A stretch of 31,961 nt of DNA from Aquiflexum sp041749095. GTDB taxonomy: Bacteria; Bacteroidota; Bacteroidia; Cytophagales; Cyclobacteriaceae. Of this stretch, positions 27,665 to 31,961 are shown in pieces (the stretch's first letter is position 1; every line of letters starts with the position of its first letter). Both the position numbers and the translations under genes were made by a program. The stretch is taken from the NCBI RefSeq assembly GCF_041749095.1, contig NZ_JBGTCA010000437.1, positions 1 through 31,961 of the forward strand, given 5' to 3'. The notes below the pieces were generated by a model, which saw only the letters and a list, made by a program, of their open reading frames with translations, did not search any database and was not told the DNA's origin.

Positions 27665-27785
27665 TGCTCAACGATATTCACATTTTTGATTAAACGTTAC
27701 TTTTCCAGACCTTTTGAAATTAGGGTTTTAGGAGTGCGTATTCAGGCAAAAAATCCGAAATTCGTACAATATAAATATTAAGTAT

Positions 27786-30041
27786 ATGAAAAAGGTACAA
27801 GAAAAGAGCAAATCCCCACTCAGGTCTAATGATCTTGGGTCAGGATCTTTTTTTTCACCAACTTCTGACCAAAGCAAGCTTAAGGTAAACCATTCCACAG
27901 ACAATTATGAGAAAGAGGCGGATCAAGTTGCCGACAAAGTGGTACAAGGACTGGCAAGTTTATCTCAGGAAACCTTTTCTGCAATTAAAACTGAAAACAA
28001 TAATCAAAACCAGTCAAAGAATAACCAATTATCAGCCCACAGACCTTCCCTCAATCAAACCAAGTGCGATACCTGCGAAATGGAAAATAAAGAGCTAGGA
28101 GATAAAGAAAAAATTCTCAGGAAACCTCTGCCTCAAATTTTTCTAAAAGCTGCTGACAATGCTAAGAATTTGGGTACATCGCCAATGTCAAGGCGGAAGA
28201 ATTCAGATTCCACTGCTGCCTCACTAAATATCAATACTCCACTTTTTTCCTCAAAAGGAAACGGGGTTCCCTTGTCCAAAAATATCCGGTCAGAAATGGA
28301 GCAGGGTTTTGGAGTTGATTTCTCAAATGTAAGGATCCATGCTGATCCCACTGCCGCCAATATGAGCAAACACCTGGGAGCAAAGGCCTTTACCCATGGA
28401 TCTGACATTTATTTCAATTCAGGAAAGTTTGATTCCCAAAGCCAAGATGGCAAAAAGCTATTGGCACATGAACTGACCCATGTCGTGCAGCAGAGTGGAA
28501 TGCCAACAGGTAAAATAATGCGCAAAGTGGATGAGGCCAGTGTTGAAGCTGAATATAACACTTGGGCTGACGACAACAAACAGCCAAAAGATAAAACCCA
28601 TGCTGATTTTCCATGGGCAGTTTGGGATTTCATTAGACCTCAAATTGTAGATATGGCAATGGAACCCTTACCCAAACCACCTGCTTCGGATAAAGCAGCT
28701 TTGGAAAAATGGAATGATAATTTTTCCAAAGCAGAAATCATCAGTCGTTGGTTGTTCACATTGAAATCAACCACTAAAGATGTCGATCTACAAAAGGAGG
28801 CAGATTCAAAAGGATTTTATATTCTTGATTCTCTTGCAAAGGCAGGATTTGTATCAAAAGCCATTGCTCAATCAGGCTACCTTGAGCCTTCTAACCGCAC
28901 GTTGGTTTACGACACTATCTTAAAGAACCCATCCCTTGTTTCTGCATCAGAATTTGAAACCATTGTAACTTTTCAATGCAATGGAGTAGCTGATCCTGCT
29001 TCAGTACCCATCGTTCAAACTTTTACTGACAAAAATGACTCCCTCTTAAAAAAACTTAATGCCGATCAAACAAAAGCGATTTTCAAAGTATTAGTTACCA
29101 AGTACGGTAGCCATGATACGATAATTGATGCTATTGCCGAAGTATTGATGTTTAATCCATCAATCAGGAATTCTGTTTCTGATGCATTGATGTCCGGTAC
29201 AATCGGTACACCTGACATTATGTTTAAAGTATTAAAGCACAAGTATTTTATCGAGCCTAAGTATGGGGCTACTTTATTGGGTGCATTGAAACCGGCGGGT
29301 ATGACCAGTGAGGATTATGACGAGAAAAGGATGAAAGATGATATGCCTTGGGTATACACCTACAAACAAAAGTATTATGTTCAGTTTCTGATTGATCTTG
29401 CAAATGATCAGGGAATAAAAATACCTGCTCCAAAAACAATGACATTTACAGGTTTGAAGGCTTGGCTCGAGACAAATACAGAAAACATTGGAAATGCTGC
29501 TAATAAAAAGTACCCATCCGATCCTGAATCAATATTTGAGATCTATAAAAACATCGCAGATATTTTCTTTTACCATGTTCCACATGATCGTGATGCAGTA
29601 CCCCATTTGGAAGGAAAAATCAGTCATTTAAAAGAGGGAGAACCTTCAAAAAAACGTTTTGAAGCAGATTGTGATGTTTTTGCAACCTATGCCATGAGGC
29701 TGTTTTCTAATGCAGGTTTTGACCCGATAGGGTATATAGCTTTTGTACCCGAAGGCGCAGATGCCCACAGGGCTGCCCATGTTGCAGCCCTTATCAGGAA
29801 AGATGGAAAATACTCCATAATCAACAACAAGGGGATTTTGGACACTGGAATTTCAGAATCCTCTGCGGATGAAAAAAAGACCGATGCAATGAAAAAGTTG
29901 AGAAAACTTGCTTTTGAAGATACATATGGCAGACCTTTTCCAACAGAACTGAAAATTTATTATGCAGATTCAGAAGCGAAAGGAAAAATGCCTCAGCTTT
30001 TTAGGAATCAGGATAGCAGCCTTGAACGAACTGACCTTTAG
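27786..30041 (+). CDS. DUF4157 eCIS cargo protein with transglutaminase-like Cys-His C-terminus
   Basis: Probable second injected effector, 751 residues, same plan as its neighbour: leader with SKLKVNHSTDNYEKEADQVA, CDTCE motif (Cys94, Cys97), DUF4157 core about 157-240 with HELTH (His228, Glu229, His232), then a helical region (about 250-590). The C-terminus carries EADCDVFATYAMRLFSNAGF with Cys629, an AAHVAAL segment with His665, and IINNKG (Asn680/681; Asp686 close by). This spacing and context fit the transglutaminase-like/papain-type Cys-His-Asp(Asn) fold, which in toxins acts as protease, deamidase or crosslinker. Which of these applies cannot be read from sequence. No signal peptide. 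A 121-base gap precedes it; it may have its own promoter. Confidence 0.8.
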   Translation: MKKVQEKSKSPLRSNDLGSGSFFSPTSDQSKLKVNHSTDNYEKEADQVADKVVQGLASLSQETFSAIKTENNNQNQSKNNQLSAHRPSLNQTKCDTCEMENKELGDKEKILRKPLPQIFLKAADNAKNLGTSPMSRRKNSDSTAASLNINTPLFSSKGNGVPLSKNIRSEMEQGFGVDFSNVRIHADPTAANMSKHLGAKAFTHGSDIYFNSGKFDSQSQDGKKLLAHELTHVVQQSGMPTGKIMRKVDEASVEAEYNTWADDNKQPKDKTHADFPWAVWDFIRPQIVDMAMEPLPKPPASDKAALEKWNDNFSKAEIISRWLFTLKSTTKDVDLQKEADSKGFYILDSLAKAGFVSKAIAQSGYLEPSNRTLVYDTILKNPSLVSASEFETIVTFQCNGVADPASVPIVQTFTDKNDSLLKKLNADQTKAIFKVLVTKYGSHDTIIDAIAEVLMFNPSIRNSVSDALMSGTIGTPDIMFKVLKHKYFIEPKYGATLLGALKPAGMTSEDYDEKRMKDDMPWVYTYKQKYYVQFLIDLANDQGIKIPAPKTMTFTGLKAWLETNTENIGNAANKKYPSDPESIFEIYKNIADIFFYHVPHDRDAVPHLEGKISHLKEGEPSKKRFEADCDVFATYAMRLFSNAGFDPIGYIAFVPEGADAHRAAHVAALIRKDGKYSIINNKGILDTGISESSADEKKTDAMKKLRKLAFEDTYGRPFPTELKIYYADSEAKGKMPQLFRNQDSSLERTDL
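28251..28493 (+). repeat. DUF4157 core cassette, copy 2 (paired with 25229-25471)
   Basis: Second copy of the 81-codon module, SKGNGVPLSKN to HELTHVVQQ, same length as copy 1 with no gap. The GSDIYFNSGKFD and HELTHVVQQ parts are identical between copies. Confidence 0.8.
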
Positions 30042-30130
30042 TGGCTTTCTATTTTAAAAAGATTTATTTTAGGTTTTTCAGGACAAGGTTTCAATTAGAT
30101 TTTCCATTATTTAACTTAAAATAAAAAATT

Positions 30131-30604
30131 ATGGCTAAGACATACACTTACCGAAAAGGTAAAAAAGTTTACCTGAAGAAAGAACAAGATCAATTGGTCG
30201 TAAGGGAAACTCCTGAAGCCTTGGGAAGGATGGGGTTCAGGGGATCATTGCAGCAGGTATCCTCTCACTCAACAAGATTAAGTGTTAAAAGTGAGGAATT
30301 GGATTCCACATTGAATGAAATACGCAAAGAAGCTGTGGCCCATCATGCCTATACACAAGAAAGTACCGGAGCTGAGTTTCTGATAACTGACCGGATTATG
30401 ATCACTTTCAAAGAGGAAGTAAGCAATGAGGTATTGAGTGCCTTTATGGCCAAATATGCCTTGATCTTAATCACAAAATATTCAGACAGGGAATTCCTGC
30501 TTCGGTTGACAGACCAAACTGGAATGAATCCTTTGAAATTGGTGGTATTAATCAATGAAACTGAACAAAGCCTTATAGAAAGCTGCGAACATGACCTCAA
30601 TTAG
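30131..30604 (+). CDS. Orphan pro-domain of a subtilisin-like (S8) protease
   Basis: 157-residue reading frame that looks like the front part of a larger S8-family serine peptidase. The start AKTYTYRKGKKVYLKKEQDQ and the SSHSTRLSVKSEELDS stretch resemble N-terminal regions of such proteases. LITDRIMITFKEEVS with YALILITKYSDREFLLRLTD is the inhibitor-type propeptide that normally ends just before the catalytic domain. The frame ends at a TAG (30602) right after CEHDLN, the point where the mature enzyme should begin. The Asp-His-Ser catalytic domain is absent. It could still be made as a free pro-domain (a protease inhibitor-like protein), but decay is the simpler reading because homology continues past the stop. 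Confidence 0.65.
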   Translation: MAKTYTYRKGKKVYLKKEQDQLVVRETPEALGRMGFRGSLQQVSSHSTRLSVKSEELDSTLNEIRKEAVAHHAYTQESTGAEFLITDRIMITFKEEVSNEVLSAFMAKYALILITKYSDREFLLRLTDQTGMNPLKLVVLINETEQSLIESCEHDLN

Positions 30605-30913
30605 CGAATGACTATTAGTAACATCAACATTCCTGTAGATCCAAAATATTTGAAGCAAAGCAGGTCAGAATGTTGGTAAATTGAATAAAATGGTCTATTA
30701 AAATGGTGTTGGAGTAAATTATACTCTTGCTTTTTTATCCCTGTTATCTGGCCTGTTTGCCAAATTACTGCCTTCAAAAATGAAAGATATTTTTGCCAAA
30801 CTCATTGAGAAATAGTACCTTAAGATTCATAAGTTCATTATAGAAAATCTAAATGCACTTAAAAAAGTATTTTATTTCCACTAAAATTTTTCATCATCTA
30901 AACCCCAATACCC
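30605..30913 (+). pseudogene. Remnant of the S8 protease past an in-frame stop, plus non-coding spacer
   Basis: In the same frame as the pro-domain, directly after the TAG, the sequence reads RMTISNINIPVDPKYLKQ before a TAA at 30677. The PVDPKYLKQ motif is what S8 enzymes carry at the start of the mature domain (DPxYxxQW), so at least one nonsense change and a large deletion of the catalytic part are implied. In another frame about 30662-30816 reads GQNVGKLNKMVY, a stop, then NGVGVNYTLAF and a hydrophobic tail, possibly a scrap of the protease C-terminus but too weak to claim. From about 30820 to 30913 I see nothing but AT-rich spacer before the amidase gene. Confidence 0.5.
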
Positions 30914-31750
30914 ATGATAATTAAAAACCACAGAGTCTTCAAAGATGAACAAAATCTTTTAGACTTTAGACTCAGTCCTATTACAAATAGATCGACACGC
31001 AGAATCGATCCGATATTTCTGGTCATCCATTATACCGCAGGTGCAAGCAAGGAAAGTAGTATCAGCTGGTTTATGAATCCACAAGCCAAAGCCTGTTCCC
31101 ATTTGGTTATTGGAAGGGATGGAAGCATTACCCAAATGGTGCCTTTTGACCAGTTAGCAAACCATGCAGGCCCAAGCTTTTGGCATGGATATTCAGGTTT
31201 GAACAGGTTTTCAATCGGAATTGAACTCGACAATCCAGGAAAACTGAAAAGGTCTTTTGATGGCGGCTGGCAGACATCTTTTAATAGAAAAGTCAAAAAT
31301 GAAGATGTCCATATCGCCAGGCACAAGCACGAACCATTTGAGACAGGCTGGCATTCCTACACGCAAGAGCAAATCCAAGCGACTATCGATATTTCATTAT
31401 TATTGCATCAGAAATACAACTTTCATGATATCGTGGGGCATGACGATATTTCCCCGAATAGGAAAGCAGATCCTGGACCTGCTTTCCCTATGGAATCCTT
31501 CAGATCAAAAGTATTGGGAAGAAACCAAAATGAAACACAGGTTTTCAAAACAACAACAACATTGAATATCCGTTCAGGACCGGGATTGGATAACAGGCTT
31601 TTGGAAGAAGGTCCACTTCCTCCAAATACCAGGGTAGAAATCTTGGATGAAAGCCATCTTACATGGAAACTGGTTGATGTACTTGATCCTGTAAATGGCA
31701 TATCCGGTATTCAGGGATGGGTACATGGGCGGTACATCGCAGAATTATAA
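30914..31750 (+). CDS. N-acetylmuramoyl-L-alanine amidase (amidase_2) with C-terminal SH3 domain
   Basis: Zinc amidase that would cut the bond between MurNAc and L-Ala in peptidoglycan. 278 residues. Amidase_2/PGRP domain about 30-195: FLVIHYTAG (His39), QLANHAG (His84), FSIGIELDNPG (Glu104), and IVGHDDISPNRKADPGPAF with His176 and Asp186. His39, His176 and Asp186 are the expected zinc ligands. Bacterial SH3 domain about 213-278 (TLNIRSGPGLDNRLLEEG; QGWVHGRYIAEL). There is no signal peptide, unusual for a wall hydrolase, so it must leave the cytoplasm by lysis or as cargo. Last gene before the terminator. It could help release eCIS particles by lysing the producer, or be an antibacterial effector; context alone cannot decide. 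Confidence 0.87.
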   Translation: MIIKNHRVFKDEQNLLDFRLSPITNRSTRRIDPIFLVIHYTAGASKESSISWFMNPQAKACSHLVIGRDGSITQMVPFDQLANHAGPSFWHGYSGLNRFSIGIELDNPGKLKRSFDGGWQTSFNRKVKNEDVHIARHKHEPFETGWHSYTQEQIQATIDISLLLHQKYNFHDIVGHDDISPNRKADPGPAFPMESFRSKVLGRNQNETQVFKTTTTLNIRSGPGLDNRLLEEGPLPPNTRVEILDESHLTWKLVDVLDPVNGISGIQGWVHGRYIAEL

Positions 31751-31801
31751 TCCTTCAAAATGGGGAAATAAACTTTAAGAAAACAACATAATTTTAGAAA
31801 A

Positions 31802-31822
31802 AGCCAGTCTCCCCGACTGGCT
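31802..31822. terminator. Bidirectional rho-independent terminator
   Basis: Perfect eight-base stem AGCCAGTC / GACTGGCT around a TCCCC loop, followed by ATTTTTAT on the plus strand and, read from the other side, by TTTTTC. It ends the amidase transcript and probably a convergent minus-strand gene. Confidence 0.85.
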
Positions 31823-31873
31823 ATTTTTATACAGACCCTCCATCCTAACAATTCCCCTCACCCAATCTTCAAA

Positions 31874-31888
31874 GAATCCGCAGGATTC
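31874..31888. repeat. Short perfect inverted repeat
   Basis: GAATCC-GCA-GGATTC, six-base arms and a three-base loop. On the minus strand it is followed by TTTG, so it could be a weak extra terminator for the convergent gene, or a chance palindrome. Confidence 0.35.
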
Positions 31889-31920
31889 GTCAATGCAGCT
31901 TTTAGCCTCTTGAAACCCTA

Positions 31921-31961
31921 TCAGCGGATTGCGTTACTGGTAATTTTTTCCAAAGCTTCAT
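31921..31961 (-). CDS. Possible 3' end of a convergent gene, partial
   Basis: Reading from the right edge, one minus-strand frame gives EALEKITSNAIR then TGA (31921-31923). Only 12 codons are visible, so no function can be given. The bidirectional terminator about 100 bases away supports a convergent gene here; the frame choice is tentative. Confidence 0.3.
   Translation of the reverse strand, partial: EALEKITSNAIR

Noticed and set aside
24731..30041. Calling the DUF4157 proteins proteases on the HELTH motif
   Set aside because: The motif is typical of this eCIS-associated domain but activity is not established, so they are described as cargo with a core domain only.
30605..30913. Insertion-sequence remnant or small RNA in the gap before the amidase
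   Set aside because: No terminal inverted repeats, target duplication or transposase-like frame, and no stable GC-rich hairpin; protease decay explains the left part.

Overview
This window carries what looks like a complete extracellular contractile injection system (eCIS, the Afp/PVC/AlgoCIS type of phage-tail-like injector) from a Bacteroidota genome. The best guess is a Cytophagales member of the Algoriphagus/Cyclobacteriaceae kind. The evidence is AT-rich composition, few Shine-Dalgarno sites, some TTG starts, a TAnnTTTG-type promoter before rbfA, the rbfA / FtsX-like permease pairing, a DUF6427-like membrane protein, and an eCIS set-up (DUF5908, DUF4255, DUF4157 proteins, very large baseplate proteins) typical of that phylum. 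No tRNA, rRNA, insertion sequence or CRISPR array was seen.

Layout. Positions 1-3050 are ordinary chromosome: the start of an FtsX/LolC-like permease and rbfA on the minus strand, then a divergent polytopic membrane protein. After a 241-base AT-rich gap comes a LuxR-type regulator with a degenerate receiver domain (3292-3951). From 4081 to 24692 all genes are on the plus strand and tightly packed, with gaps of at most 43 bases and two TGATG stop/start overlaps. Their order is: tube terminator/cap (DUF4255, Pvc16-like), an unknown protein, one sheath, tube, second tube-like protein, DUF5908 mini-protein, LysM baseplate hub protein, VgrG-like spike, PAAR tip, gp25, a 1206-residue Pvc11-like wedge, a 994-residue Pvc12-like wedge, a 1362-residue three-PKD protein, tape-measure protein, and AAA+ ATPase.

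The cargo end (24731-31750) holds two large proteins built to one plan: a basic leader, a CxxC motif, the eCIS-associated DUF4157 core (HELTH), then a private C-terminus. The first ends in a colicin-E9-like HNH DNase domain with an altered metal site. The second ends in a transglutaminase-like Cys-His domain. They are followed by a decayed subtilisin-like (S8) protease whose pro-domain survives, and by a leaderless amidase_2-SH3 protein. A bidirectional hairpin terminator at 31802-31822 closes the region, and a minus-strand gene may end just beyond it.

How it would work together (inference from the families): sheath and tube form the contractile barrel, measured by the tape-measure protein and capped by the DUF4255 protein; LysM/VgrG/PAAR/gp25/Pvc11/Pvc12 form the baseplate and spike; the ATPase helps assembly; the PKD protein sits where characterised systems have their fibre gene and may contact the target; the DUF4157 proteins are the likely payloads, with the amidase acting either as payload or in particle release.
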